Assembly (NCBI RefSeq): GCF_028389875.1
Contig: NC_084678.1
Span: forward strand, 14,600,899 to 14,664,898
Source: Rhea pennata
Lineage: Eukaryota > Chordata > Aves > Rheiformes > Rheidae
DNA length: 64,000 bases
Direction of reading: 5' to 3'
The notes beneath the pieces were generated by a model. It was not told the DNA's origin and ran no database searches. It worked only from the letters and a program-made list of their open reading frames with translations. The translations under genes were made by a program, and so were the position numbers. This document shows, one piece after another, positions 49,401-61,493 of the stretch (positions within the stretch are counted from its first letter, which is position 1; each line of letters opens with the position of its first letter).

Positions 49401-52141
49401 TCTCCATTCATTCTGTTGTTTCAGGATACCACAAATGGAATTTCCTTCTTAGATATTTTTAAAAATATCAGTAGCAACCAAGTGTTTTTTTTTTCTGGAG
49501 TATACAAATAAACATTATTATTATCTTGAAGAAAATACTGTGGGAGGGCTTCCTAAGAAACAGGCTATTGCACCCTGGTGCTCTTATCTTTGTGCTCTTT
49601 TCTTCTTTTTTTGAGTAAAAAAATATCTTTTTGGGAACAGGTTGCTTGTTTGCTTCTTTAGGGATGTGTATACATAAACAAACAACTCTCTCCCTTTCAG
49701 AAGAACTAAAATTCACAAGAGGAATAAACTCACGTCTGGCAGAATGCAAGTGTCGTTTCTGAAAAGAGTATGCTTCTATGAGTTCCATGTCAAGACTCCT
49801 GACTTCCTTATCTTCCTTATGATTAGCATGGACGGTGAGACACCTGGTTCATCTATAACCAAACTATTTCAATTCTTTTCTCTTTAGGAAATTCTCAGTA
49901 TAGCCAGCAGCAGGCAGGATACCAACAGGGAGCTGCACAACAGCAAACATATACTCAGCAGCAATACCCAAATCAACAAAGTTACCCAGGACAACAGCAA
50001 GGATATGGTAAGAAAACTGTCATTGACACTGAAATGTCAAGTGCTTGCAATCCTTCATCCTGATGTCTCCATTCCTAATCTGAAGTACACTGTAAACTAT
50101 TTTTGTGAGTAACCTTGACATTCACTTACCAAAACTTGCCAAACAACATTCCATAAAAAGGGATTGTGTACAGTAATACACATTAATACAGCACTGTACG
50201 CCATACTGCTATGTTATCATATCGAATCCTGTTCTCTTTTGAGGAGTTGAAAATGTTATGTAGAAAATATACTTACGCCTCATTATTGACTTTCTTGTAA
50301 GTGTAGATAAGAGGTCACTACATTAGTTCTCAGGCTTCCTACACATCTAATATTTATGCAACTGACATGAAAAAATAGTATCTTAAAATAAGAGAGAATC
50401 ACTACTTCCTCATTTAGATTTCTTGCAATGCCATATGTGCTTTATTATCACTTGGTGAGGAACTGATGTTAAAAGAAAAAAGTGAAAGTGCTTTGAACGT
50501 GCAGCTAACACTACTGAGGGATTTGGAATGATTCAGGTCACCAGTGGTAGTGCTCTCGACTGTCGTCAAAAGCATCTGTTTGATGTCTGTGCATGAATTC
50601 TCTTACTGACTAGAGGCACCTTTCGGATTATGCAGCACAAAAATAGGGTCTTGAGAGACTGCAGATAATCAAAATACTAGCTTCAAGGAAAAGGATTTCT
50701 AGTGCATCTCCTAAATGTGATACTTGACCTCGGATGGGCAATATTAACAAAAATTGATGAATTGAGGTTGATATACACAACAAATCTGTTTTTAAAATGT
50801 AAGATCTCATAAAATTGAACATACACACTTAAAAAGTTATTTAAATTATTATCATCTGGCTGCAGTACTAGTAGATGTTTTGGATTACTCAAACCAGATA
50901 TATTCTATGAATTTAAACCCCAAATTCATTTTGCAATGTTCAGATCTGGCCTCCTCATTCTAAAGGTTCTCCTGCATAAAAATCCACCAATGCTAAAGAA
51001 TAAATGCCACATAGCAGTCTATGCACAGAATCTACAGTCCCCCCCAAAAGAAATAAACATCCACTTGCTGATGTGTCTGATTTACATGTGTTGCTGAATT
51101 ATCTTTACATGCAAGCGATTTCTTAGGTGACCAGTTGATCAGCAGTGCTGGCATAACCAGGTTAAACAGGAAGTTAATCATGCTATTTTTACTAAAACTA
51201 AAGGCCACGTAGCTTGTGTATTGGTAGTAATTGAGCTATGCCAATACAGACTTCAGAAAGGCTAATCACTTAGGAGTGTACCAAGACTTCTCAGTAGAGT
51301 TTAAAACATGAATAGAATTATACACTGCTGCAAACAGATCATTATTGGTACTAATATTTCTAGGTTAAAGCAGCTTGGCTTTGTCTGCAATATGCTACAG
51401 TCATAGCAGAGGATAGTGCTGTAGACATGATGGAAAATTAGAGCTGATTTCCTATTTTTTACCACGTCAGTAATGTTTGACACTCCAGGCAGCTGCAGTA
51501 CTCTGCTCCAGTTCTGTTTTTGCAGGTAGACTCTGTGTCTGGGAGCTTACTGATGCTTCTCAAATCTAAAGATTCAGGTTAGCATTTTGGAAGACCTGAG
51601 AAATACAGGATTTCCCAGAGGAATGTAGAAACTGAGTGCCTGGCAACTTGGAGAGGTCTAGGCAAAATTTACTCACAGTTCATATTTAGAGAGCCTGCTT
51701 TATTGCCATCACGTTTTACATTTTGTTAACCATAAGAACTCCCCCTTGGCAAGTTGAGCCTTACTAATTTCACTCTTTTCTCAGGTCCTGCACAAGGAGC
51801 CTCTTCACAATATTCCAGTTACCAACAGGGCCAGGGGCAGCAATATGGAAGTTACAGAACTTCCCAGACAGGACCCTCCGCTCAGCAACAGAGGCCTTAT
51901 GGCTATGAGCAGGTAAGTTGTCTGAATCGCTGCTATAAAAAAGCAGGTTTTTAGCTCTGCAGATAAATCTATTTGACAATTTTATGCAAGCATATTGATG
52001 ATATTTTGTCGGGTCTTTCAAAAGTCGAAAAACACAAAGGAAAATTGTCTAACTCACTGCATGTATATCTCAGTTATGTTATTCACCAACACAATTATTT
52101 CTGTTTTTTTATAGGGACAATATGGAAATTATCAGCAATAA
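34436..52141 (+). CDS. SS18L1: SS18L1 (CREST), BAF-complex subunit and calcium-responsive transactivator (11 coding exons, 402 aa)
   Basis: Coding exons: 34436-34504, 38760-38836, 41166-41250, 42065-42209, 45897-46094, 47067-47231, 48118-48219, 48522-48614, 49888-50007, 51785-51912, 52115-52141 (1209 nt). All are GT-AG and in phase. Residues 1-77 form the SNH domain (MSVAFASARPRGKGEVTQQT; then DENHHLIQCIMDYQSKGKTA; then YLATIADSNQNMQSLLPA), which binds BRG1/BRM in SS18-family proteins. A Met/Ser/Gln/Gly-rich middle follows. The C-terminal half is a QPGY-rich low-complexity transactivation domain ending in YGYEQGQYGNYQQ. Wording such as MSVAFASARPRGKGEVTQQ and the NYVSRTNINMQSNP block identifies SS18L1 rather than SS18 (MSVAFAAPRQ...). 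The protein acts in the nucleus as a CBP/p300- and BAF-associated coactivator needed for activity-dependent dendrite growth; in human, variants are linked to ALS. The length is close to human (396 aa). The gene looks intact. Confidence 0.96.
34505..38759 (+). other. SS18L1: SS18L1 intron 1
   Basis: This is the largest SS18L1 intron (4.26 kb), with no coding exon seen. About 34900-35480 is AT-rich, unique-looking sequence free of recognisable repeats, rich in homeodomain-, FOX- and E-box-like words (for example CACATGTG near 35073), and a plausible conserved non-coding element. A locally GC-richer patch occurs near 36840-37000 and has no recognised content. Confidence 0.6.
39549..39625 (-). 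mobile_element. CR1 LINE 3'-end fragment (antisense)
   Basis: AGAATCACAGAATACTTTAG followed by GGTTAGATGGAGCC and AGATCACCTGGTCAGAGCAG is the complement of a CR1 3' end. Typical antisense CR1 begins with 'aatcacagaatcatagaatgg' and continues 'ggttggaagggacc..aagatcatc'. It is short and 5'-truncated, as most CR1 copies are. Confidence 0.7.
40198..40223. repeat. Oligo(A) tract with short GA tail
   Basis: Twenty-six A followed by GAGAGAG in SS18L1 intron 2. It could be a microsatellite or the tail of an unrecognised old retroposed sequence. No body was identified upstream. Confidence 0.85.
40940..41045 (+). mobile_element. Possible MIR-like SINE 3' fragment
   Basis: TGAGTTTACCCATTTGTAAAACAGG resembles the MIR core 'cagtttcctcatctgtaaaatgg', and is followed by a degenerate ATTATTATTA stretch as MIR often has. 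Only this short block supports the call, and the boundaries are uncertain. Confidence 0.4.
43570..43827. mobile_element. Degraded palindromic non-autonomous DNA transposon (MITE-like)
   Basis: The left end GTGTAGCTACACTTCAAAAT..GGTGTGACTGCA matches the reverse complement of the right end, GTATACCTACACATCAGAAA..GGTGTCACAGCA. The terminal inverted repeat is imperfect, about 35 bp, and possibly longer. The interior is GC-richer than its surroundings and also partly self-complementary (CAGCAGCAGTG against CACTGCTGCTG near 43659-43690). There is no coding capacity. The superfamily is not determined; interspersed palindromic families with similar 'gtgtagctacac' ends occur in sauropsid genomes as far as I recall. 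Confidence 0.6.
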
Positions 52142-54310
52142 AAGAACATGATCCTGTATGAGATTCATTTCAACAGTATATCCATCTTTTGAACTGGATG
52201 TACAGGCAGTTTTGATTAATTGTAATATGTTGGTTACCCCTTAGCACAAATCAGCGTCTGTATGTGAACAGTGTTCATTTCATGCTGGATATGAAGCAGT
52301 GCACTACTGGTAACACGACAATGCTTTAATGGTTTGATATTTGGTGCTGTGTATAGTACTGTATGTTGATACAATGCAGAATTTTTTTCATTTCCCCCTG
52401 CCATTCTTGATGTTTCTAAATAGCTTTAGGATCATTTGATCACAGTTGTGCCCAGCTCTGGAAAACAGCCAGGTTATTTTGCAGTCTGGCTAAATACAAA
52501 GCCATGTAGTCATATCTCAGTCCAGGGAAGTATCCTAGGGAAGATTATTGATTGTTGTTTAAGTGGATGCATTGAAGTTTACCTGCCAGCTTCTGAAATT
52601 TATGGCTCTTAACTTTACTCCTTTAGAGTAAGGAGAGGGATACGTTCCTTATGTGAAGTCAGTTCCATGCTGTAAGATAAAAAGAAAATTAACTGCAATC
52701 TTTGCAATACCTGCTAGGGCCCACCACCTAAGTCTTCTAATTTAATATATCTCCATAAGTCCATGTTTCTGTTGTAAAAGATGCAGAAAGATGATCAAAC
52801 CTATATTCAAGAAAATATTAATCACTAGAGGCACCTTTTATATATCCATGTAAACGAAGGTATTTCTATCATGGAAAGAAAAATAGAAGGGAGATTTGAG
52901 ATCTGGAATGTCAGCCTACTAAATGTCAATATTGCTTCGTATTGTGCTAAACTAAGAAAAAATCTGGCAAAACTCTAGTCTTAAATACGGTACTCCAAAT
53001 TTTATAACTCGCATGTTTATTTTGATGCCAGATTTCCCAGGCAGGTAGCTGGCATCCTTCTTTATTTCTGATCCTTCCATTGCCCTTACTCAGTGTTTCT
53101 AGCAAGCATTACAGTCATGAATGTTATCATGTTTTTTGATGGATTGTTCCTACAGCTTCTTATAGAAGTAGTTCAGAAAAAAAATCCATTTTTATTGAAA
53201 ATAAACAACTAAATTCATCTTTAATTATGAAACAATATTATGCATAGAGGAAGGGGGATTAATAGGGTCAACCAGAAAGAGAAAATCTATAGAGGGAGAA
53301 TTGAGAAATAAGAAATACTGGTACGCTGAAGCCAATATGGTTAATGAAAGTTACTTTTATTCAGTTGTACACATTCTTATAAAGTATTGAATAAAGCACT
53401 TATAAAGTGCTTATAAAACTGCTAAATGAAACAGCATAGTCAAACTTCTCTATAGCAAAAGGCTAAGATGACTATATTCCATGAGCATTTTTTAATGCAA
53501 GATTAAATTGAAACTTAGACTATGGAGTAAATATATCCTCTGTAGGGTTTTCTCCTTTATTTTTTATTTTTTTTGTCTAAACTGGTGTATTTATTGGATT
53601 TTGAGTTCTGGTACATTGTATTTTGAAAAACTTAGACCACAAGGAAAAGGAAACATCTCACACTTCATTACTTTCTTTCCTATAAAGGAAAAGTCTTTAT
53701 ATGGGACATCCAGACAGTTTACTGTTAAATGTTGTCCAAGCACTGCCCTTGCTACATTAATGTTTTTAATTGCTGAGAAAATAGAAAGCATGTTTCTTAT
53801 TCAGTCCTAATTTCTCTCATCTTTCCTGCTCGTGTTTTCATACAAATAAGTACTTTCAAATATCAAGGAACAGAAAGGAAATACAATCATTTTCTTTACA
53901 ATGTATTAATAGTACAAGTAGCCAGGAGAATGCAATATTGCTCGTTGCCAGCTTGGAAATAACCTTTTATGTGGTTTTTGAAAGTGCTGAAATAATACTT
54001 TTGAGAGAATATGAACAACACTTATAATGAAACAGCAACATTACATCAATCTGAAATATCTTACATTAAGAATTTCTTGAATGTTGTATATATAATGTAT
54101 TTGAAAGAGCACTTTGGAAATAGTTTGTACATTTATTTCCTAATTTATACATGATTTTTGGTGTTAATATTTCTAATTGTTAATAACAAAATGTTTATTT
54201 AATGTGTTGTGCATTTTTATGTATTAATGTGGAAACAAAGTGATGCCAGCATTTTGACTTATTCCATTAATTGTATCATCTTCTGTTTTGTAATACAGAA
54301 TGCTTGAAAA
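52142..54310 (+). other. SS18L1: SS18L1 3' UTR (probable, AU-rich)
   Basis: After the stop codon the sequence is AU-rich and unspliced-looking, with AATAAA signals at 53200-53205 and 53390-53395. The sequence to about 54.3 kb has the same character, so a longer form is possible; human SS18L1 also has a multi-kilobase 3' UTR. The open frame 53508-53810 is not recognised. The true end needs transcript data. Confidence 0.5.
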
Positions 54311-54889
54311 TTGTTAGGTTAAAAATTATCTGAAAATGAAGTTGGTGGTACTTTTCTTATGACATAGCCTTTTGAATGAAAAAAAAAGGTGATAAAGGCA
54401 GATTCCCTTATTAGTCTTTCCAGACACAAAGCCGAGTTGCACCTTCTCCTTAAATTCTCTGATATGTGTCAAAGCTAATTATATATAGCAAAAGGTTGTC
54501 CCAGCTTTGAAATTATTTTATAAGCAAACAGGAAATGCTGTGCGTGTGCAGAATGGATGGCTACAGCTCACCTCACAGATAATTTGGAGGGGGGTATGAA
54601 GAGACACATCATTCAACTGATGTTGCAGCAAGACTTCCCTAAGAGAAGAACAGAGGTGGAAAAAATAGAAAAACAGCCCATAGGTAGCACCCACAGATGC
54701 ATAATTTGAAATGCCCCAGCCCATTCCTGTGGGGCACAGCGAGGCTCTGAAAGACCAAGGTGGGCAGAAGGACACCCTGGGTTCCCACGAAGGGAACTGG
54801 TATTAAAAAACCAGGTCACTTGCTGCCTCTGCAGAACGGTCAGCCCCAGCCTGAGCAGTGCCCTTCTGTCACATGCTAGCTTAATCCGT

Positions 54890-55194
54890 ACCACAGAGAG
54901 CCCCGGCCCGGGCACGAGCACAGTACCCGCTCTCTGGGGCGGCTCCGGCCCGACACTTCCCCTGATGCCAGGCCCTGCCCGAGGCGCTGAGGGCAGACGC
55001 TGTCAGAGAGTGGCAGCTCTTCCCGCGCTTTTCTAACGGCCGAGGAGCTGCGCGTGCGCGCGGCGGCGCGCGGACGGCCGTTGGGAGGCGGCCGTTGGCC
55101 GGGGCGGGGCTCTAACGGCTGGGTGTCGCGTCGCGTCGCGTCGCGTAGGGGGCGGTCTGTCGCCGCCATCGCGCTCCGCGGTGCTGCGAGCGCC
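54890..55194 (+). promoter_or_regulatory. MTG2: MTG2 CpG-island promoter
   Basis: A CpG-rich block (about 54890-55330) begins about 300 bp before the start codon. It contains a GC box (GGGGCGGGGC, 55101-55110), four AACGG/CCGTT elements (two TCTAACGGC and two GGCCGTTGG, at about 55032-55118) and a perfect TCGCG pentamer repeated four times (55126-55145). No TATA box is seen. The start codon at 55195 follows within about 50 bp, so the 5' UTR is probably short. Confidence 0.7.
55126..55145. repeat. (TCGCG)4 pentanucleotide microsatellite
   Basis: Four perfect TCGCG copies give eight CpGs in 20 bp, 50 bp upstream of the MTG2 start codon and therefore probably in its 5' UTR or core promoter. Copy number may vary between individuals. 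Confidence 0.9.
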
Positions 55195-58100
55195 ATGCCG
55201 CCGTGGTGGCGGGCCCTGCTGGGCGGCCGGCGGCTGTGGAGACCCGCGCCCCTCGCCGCCCCGGAACCACCGCACACGGGGAGCTGGCAGCCGCCCTTCT
55301 CCACAACCTGCGCGAAGTGCTCAAAGAGGCGGCTCAGGCAAAAGAGAGTCCTGTCAGAAAGGAAACTGGTAAGTGCTGAAGGAAATCCGCGGTGTCAGTG
55401 TACGGTGCAAACACCTTGCTGGCGGGTCGCCTTGTGAACCGTGTCCGGGTATGCGTTAGCGAATTGCGAATATGTGGTCTTTCCCCTTTTTTGTTTTTCC
55501 TAACAGTGATTAAAAAACACTCTTTTGATGTGAAAAAAATATGGATTTTAATTAACTTTTTGATTAGTCAGGAAAGAAGTTTTTCATATGGCAGTATTGG
55601 TGTTCAGAGTGGATGTAGTGACGGTGTTTCTTTAGCCAAGACTATAGTAGCCATAGTAACTATCAGACTGAAAGCATACATACTTGGAAGAAACAAGTCT
55701 TATGTAGGTTTAAAATCAAAATACTGTTTTGCTTCTCACTCTTCTTGGACTTCCATAGTTGCCAGGCTGACTGCGTTTTCTGTTTGAGACGCTGCAGAGT
55801 CCTGGAACTTTTTCGTGTTCTTCTTTTTCAATTTAACAGTTTCAAGTGACTTAATATTTTCTAGTGTTTTAAACAGCAAGTCATTCGTTAATTAGTAGTC
55901 CACTGTTCTGCCATATGGTGGTGCTAAATACTTTTCTAAGAGGGTCTTTTTAAGAGGTCACGAGGAATAGTATAACCTTAATTATTTGGGAATTGTATTT
56001 CTTTTCAGCTGCATATCTTGGTACTGTAATAACTCTCACTCATAGTAAGCGTTTGGGTTACTTTATTAAAAATTTATATTGTTAAATTGCATAATGAAGT
56101 CCCTTACCAAGTTACAGAATTTGCATGCTTCTGCATGCATGTTCACTCTTTTTGTCCTACCATGTAAATAATTTCATTCATGTGTATGAAAATACTTCTG
56201 GAATATTTTCCCTTGGGGATTTCAAAGTGCTTTCCAAGGTGCACTGTGATCTTTACCCCCTGCACAACTTACTGTCATGTATGAAGTATTCCTCTGCTTA
56301 TTCTCTTTGACAAATAACTTCTTTGTTTTTACTACTACTCATAATTCTTTTAAGATTGATGCATGTATTAATTTAATCATCTGATATGCAAAGCAGTGAG
56401 TTAGTATGAGAATATTCCTCTCCCCACATACTATGTCCTCTTTAAATTTTGGTTCACTCTAACCATGTGTGTGCATTTAACTTTTTATTTTCCTAAACTA
56501 TTTGAAAATTCATTTCAAGGTTTTCTGTTGTTTTCAGGAGTGGGGGTGCAATTGTTGGGTGATTTTGATTTGTACTGTGGTAGCTCTCTTAAGCTGCCTG
56601 TCAGCATTATATCACCATATAGGAAAGATACTCTCCCTGTTATTTGTTCTGTTAATGCGAACGTTGCATTTCTGGTATCTGAACTGCTGCATTAGGCTAT
56701 ATGAGGCATGTACATTCAGTATTTTAAGGAGTTCCTGAAAAGTAATTGAAAAATGAAATCTACTTTTTTTAATATTGTACTTAATAAGCTTTACTTAGTT
56801 GATCTCTGAATGACAGCAGACTTGATTTTTCAGTATTCATTGGAGCTCAACATGACTGAAAATAGCAAATCTACATGTTACTAAGTTTTGCAGAACTATC
56901 AGCTTGTTTGAAGATGGCTGATAAATTGCACTGAAAAGGTACAAAATCTATCCCCATTGCAGACACAGTGTTTTGTGGATCATCGGAAAGTGCGTGTGAT
57001 TGGAGGACAAGGAGGAGGAGGGGGTCATTCTTTTCATAGTGAACCTAGAAAACATTTTGGAGGTCCTGATGGTGGAAATGGAGGTGATGGAGGTCATGTC
57101 ATTTTCAAAGGTAAGAACTCACTGAATTTATTTTGTTTCATACTATCTCTCCTTTAAAAATTCCCACCCCCTACACCACCAAAAAAAAAAAAAGTCCAAC
57201 AACCTAGTGTTTGAGTGTTGGGAGCTGGTAAATTTAAGTGTGAGAGACCTCAAATGTTTCTCTGGAAACTGTCTTTGATTTTTAAGCCTTGTGATGAGCT
57301 GTGGTAACAGGGACAAAGTAACTGACACTGATAGCCTTAGAAGAGTCACCTAAAAAGTGTTCTGAGAGCCAAGGTAATTCACAGACATTTTAGCTGCTGG
57401 TGCCTACCTTTGTTATGGTAAGGCTAAAACCCCATTACATTTTATTCTTGGACTAGATAAATCTTCTTCTACTGCCATTCTGTTGCAAAATCTGCTAATA
57501 TGGCAAATACATTTTCCAGAGTATTTTGTATGGGTATGTAGACTTTGGAATGACTGCTTCATAAAAGGCATAGTTAATAAATCTAAGCAAATAAATAAAG
57601 ATGTGGAAACTTCATCATAACTTAATTAATATTAGTCTTCCTTGATACCTCATTGTTGAGGCAGTGAATAGAATCTGTATTCCTGCAATACTTGTAAAGA
57701 GAAAGAACAGTCAGTAGGTTATTTGACCATGAAAATGATGTATTTAAAATATGCATATTTTACTTTACAGCTGACCAACAAATGAAATCACTTTCTTCAA
57801 TCCTCCCCTTCTATCGAGGTTTTCACGGACAGAGAGGAGGAAGCAAAAACTGTTATGGAGCCAATGGTGCATACCTGTATGTTAAAGTAAGTTAAGGTTG
57901 CTGGCAGTAAAAATTGCAGATTCCCAAGCTGGTTGACCTACTTGTGAGGAAAAATCACTTGTGCTTGCATTTTTAAGAGGACTTTTGTATGCCATCTCTG
58001 TTGGAACAGGGCTAGTTGGTACACAGAGAGATCAGACTGCTTTAAACTTTTAATGAAAGCCCCATTTCCTTGGAAGGTACATCTGGCCAGAACAAACACA

Positions 58101-60904
58101 GTCCAGGTTTGGTTTTACTTTCAGGGCTCACTTACCTCATATAATGAGAACACAGAACCTGCTCAATAGCAGCAGAATTTCTTCTTTCTTGTTTTCTGTC
58201 TTAAATATATCCTGTTTGGTGTATACTCATAGTGTGTTTCTAAGCTCACAAGTATAATTAGGCATCTGTGGTTAAAAAGAAGAAAGCAGGTTATGGTACT
58301 GTTAAAAGTTCTGTTGAATTATGGATGTCTGACAGTGTTGTATGGGTCCAGAATGTGAACTTCATGAAGTACGCTTCTATTTTTGGATCTTTCAGATCCC
58401 TGCTTCAGAATAGAGAGGAGCGTTTTTTTCAGTAAATTTGAAATGAATTGTCAAAGAATCCAGTGAGATAGTTCTGCTGCAGACTTTGAACTTCAGTGTA
58501 TCATTTTTACCTCTTTCTGTTTTAAGGTCCCTGTAGGTACATTGGTTAAGGATGATGGGAAAATTGTAGCTGACCTCACTCGACATGGTGAAGAATATGT
58601 TGCTGCTTATGGGGGAGCTGGAGGAAAAGGTAATCGCTTTTTTCTTTCCAATGACAACCGAGCTCCCACATTATTTACTCCAGGAGAGCCAGGTCAGGAA
58701 AGAGTCCTCCACTTGGAACTCAAGACAACAGCTCATGCAGGATTGGTGAGTATTACTGTGGTTCTTCAGCTTCTTTATCTTTGCAATATGATACTTGACT
58801 GACAAAAGATACAATATTTTATAACATTTTTGTTACCCTTCTGACTTGCTTGTTTGGAGATGCAACTCAATGCTTTCTTGCTGTTGTTTGGCAGAAGGCT
58901 GTCCAAAGTAATTTGCAGAGCTGTCATTCTTTTGCTACTTGATGTCATCCTGCTCTTGCTAAAATCAACTGTAGTTACAGGAAAACAATGCACAAGATTC
59001 ATCACGGATTCGTAGATTCACTGATGATGTACAACAGATTGTCTGCAGATGGACAGTCTGGAGAGTTCTTTTAAGCTGGTCAGTATTTGTTTTTTTTTTA
59101 AAAAAAATATTTTGATAAAGGTCAAATCATTTCTATCTCATCCATATATTTCTATTTTTTTACAAATACTGAACTTTTGCTTTCTTAGTTCCAGATTTAG
59201 CGTCTTCTAAAATGAAAATATCAAGTCAATTTAGTATGTAATCTGGTTTCATTTTTAAATATGGAAATATTTTGACCCTATCTGCTGAAATTATGCAATG
59301 CAGTGAAGTGTTCTTGCTGTAGTGCAACAACTGCATAGTAATTGATGTAGAAGAGCTTTGCAAATTTCTTTAGACACAAAGAAATGAGTTAGCATTAGTG
59401 GATCAGTAAACTTAATTCTGTGTCAGGCTGGACACCTGGTCCAGTCTTGCATTTTTGACAATTTGAAGATCTGAGTTGATTCAAAGTTCTGTACTCTGAC
59501 GAGAATTCTGAGGGTCTCATACCAGCAGACAGGAAAATATGATTTACTTTCATCTAGATATTTTTGACCCTTTGTATCTATCAGATGTCAGCCATAGGAT
59601 AACTCGGAGTAATTTCGTTTTTAGGATCGGTTTGTTTAAATTCTTCTGCATCAAAACTGGGAGTTCTGTAAAATCTTAAACCTGTAGGTGTTCTGGTTAG
59701 TTACAGGCAAAATAATATTACTGAATCAGTGAGGGACAAAGCTAATTCTGTATTCTTCAGGAAAATAATAAATCATCTGCAGTTAGTAAAGAGAAATAAG
59801 ATATAAAGTCCATAACAATGTCATTGTCGTTCCAGAGTAGAAGAGACCTTATACTATACCATTTTGACTCTGAACAAAATAAGTACTTATATATATAAAA
59901 GTTAAAATGACTCTACTATTTCTATTGGGATTAACCTGGAACTGTGAGTTTAGTAAGTGTTTGTGTTCCAGGTGGGTTTTCCCAATACTGGGAAATCATC
60001 ACTTTTGAGAGCAATTTCCAATGCAAAGCCAGCAGTGGCTGCCTACCCGTTCACAACCTTAAATCCCCATGTTGGCATCGTTCGCTATCAAGATTATGAG
60101 CAAGTAGCAGGTAAGAATTTTATTTATACCTTAACAGGAACTTATGTCATTTGGCTAGTTATTTGAAATCCTGAAGAAAAAAATTAAGCAAATCTGTAGA
60201 ATTCTTGCTAGTTCTAAAGAACTTCAAATCTGATGTAACAAAGCAATATTTAAAACGCATTTCATGTTCATTTGTATGTGCCCTTAATAGTGAACTAGCA
60301 ATCTGTATTTTGCCTCCACTGAAATAATCTAAACTTTGGGGTTATAAAGGATACATACCTTAGTATCTCGTGGCTGGTGTGCTTCAGTGCTATATTGGTG
60401 CATTGAGATGTATTTCTAAAAGTACTTGTACAGGACATTAGAAGTTTTTTTTTTTCTTTTCTTTTTTGTTAAATGTGTTTGAGTCACTGTGAAATTTCTC
60501 TCATTCTAGTTGCCGATATTCCTGGCCTAATAAGAGGTGCTCATCAAAACAGGGGCCTTGGGATGGCCTTCCTAAGGCATATTGAACGCTGTCGTTTTCT
60601 GTTATATGTGGTGGATCTCTCTGTGTCTCAGCCATGGATTCAGCTACAAGACTTAAAATATGAACTGGAACAATATAAAAAAGGATTGTCGAAGAGGCCT
60701 TGTGTTGTCATTGGGAATAAGATTGACCTTGCCCAGTCCAGGATTAATTTACCACTCCTCAAAGAACAGATAGGTGACCGGGTCATTGCATTGTCTGCGT
60801 TGACAGGAAACAACCTAGAGGAATTGTTGTTGCATTTGAGAGAACTGTATGACAGTTATGTGAAGACAGAACAATCACGAGGGCAAAGCCCAGTCAAGTG
60901 GTAG
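55195..60904 (+). CDS. MTG2: MTG2 (GTPBP5/OBGH1), mitochondrial Obg-family ribosome-assembly GTPase (6 coding exons, 396 aa)
   Basis: Coding exons: 55195-55368, 56963-57110, 57771-57886, 58527-58745, 59972-60110, 60510-60904 (1191 nt including TAG), all GT-AG and in phase. The first 30 residues ([20 protein letters not shown] onward) are Arg-rich and free of acidic residues until E24, fitting a mitochondrial presequence. Residues about 62-217 form the glycine-rich Obg fold ([28 protein letters not shown]). The G domain follows: P-loop GFPNTGKSS (221-229), switch I TT (247-248), DIPG (268-271), NKID (335-338) and SALTG (361-365). All nucleotide-binding motifs are present. MTG2 associates with the mitochondrial large subunit late in its assembly. 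The length is near human (406 aa). The frame stays open upstream of the ATG, but the N terminus fits the family, so this start is preferred. Confidence 0.95.
55369..60509 (+). other. MTG2: MTG2 introns
   Basis: Introns lie at 55369-56962, 57111-57770, 57887-58526, 58746-59971 and 60111-60509. They are AT-rich with short homopolymer runs only. No repeat family or nested gene was recognised. All have consensus GT donors (GTAAG or GTGAG). Confidence 0.8.
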
Positions 60905-61283
60905 GAACCAGAACTACAATGATCAATTATAGAGGGGAAAAACCAATCATAATTTGATGGATTAGATGACTTATTTCTTTTAAGTGTGTGAGGCACAGTA
61001 TATGGATTTGCTCTGGACTGCTGTGTTGGAAAGCAGTTTGTGTTTGTTTTGTTTCCCTTTGAAGTCTCTGAGGCTTTTTGCAACAAAATACGAAATTTGT
61101 AATCGTGATGGATGCTGAACTGGAAATTGGCAACCTGGATCCCCTGTGGCATTAGACAAATCTGTGGAATGAAGAGAATGCTGTCTGGTGTTACTGACTG
61201 AAATTCAGGATCTGCAGGCAATGTTACCTTGCTTTTCTGAATCGAAAGGAAGCAACTTCTCAATTTTCATTAATTAATTCTAA

Positions 61284-61295
61284 AATAAAAATAAA
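61284..61295 (+). terminator. MTG2: MTG2 polyadenylation signals (two consecutive AATAAA)
   Basis: Two abutting AATAAA hexamers (61284-61289 and 61290-61295) lie 380 nt past the stop codon, followed by a TGTGTT/T-rich downstream region near 61302-61321. This is a textbook cleavage arrangement and gives a 3' UTR of about 400 nt. A further AATAAA at 63415-63420 is isolated and less likely. Confidence 0.75.
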
Positions 61296-61493
61296 CTAAT
61301 CCTGTGTTCCTTCCCTTTTTTAATGGAAGAGGTGATTAAAAGTGGTTATAGGGTAAACTGCCCTGCTCCCCAGAGGGTAGACAGTTGCTCTGTGCCTTTA
61401 GGAAGGAGTATGAATCAGCTGTAACTAATTATACTAATGAAATGTTGGTTGGGTATCTCCTGAAACCGATAGAACTGAAATCTCAAAGCTTGG

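Larger units (their letters stand above)
38837..52114 (+). other. SS18L1: SS18L1 introns 2-10
   Basis: The longest are intron 2 (38837-41165), intron 4 (42210-45896) and intron 9 (50008-51784). Recognised contents are a CR1 fragment (about 39549-39625), an A-run (40198-40223), a possible MIR fragment (about 40940-41045), a palindromic DNA-transposon relic (43570-43827) and a short ATTT repeat near 47398-47417. The remainder is AT-rich unique sequence without supported genes. Confidence 0.75.

Noticed and set aside
55054-55194. N-terminal extension of MTG2 from an upstream GTG in the same open frame
   Set aside because: The added sequence is Arg/Gly-rich promoter translation that includes the TCGCG array. 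The ATG at 55195 gives a normal mitochondrial presequence and family length.
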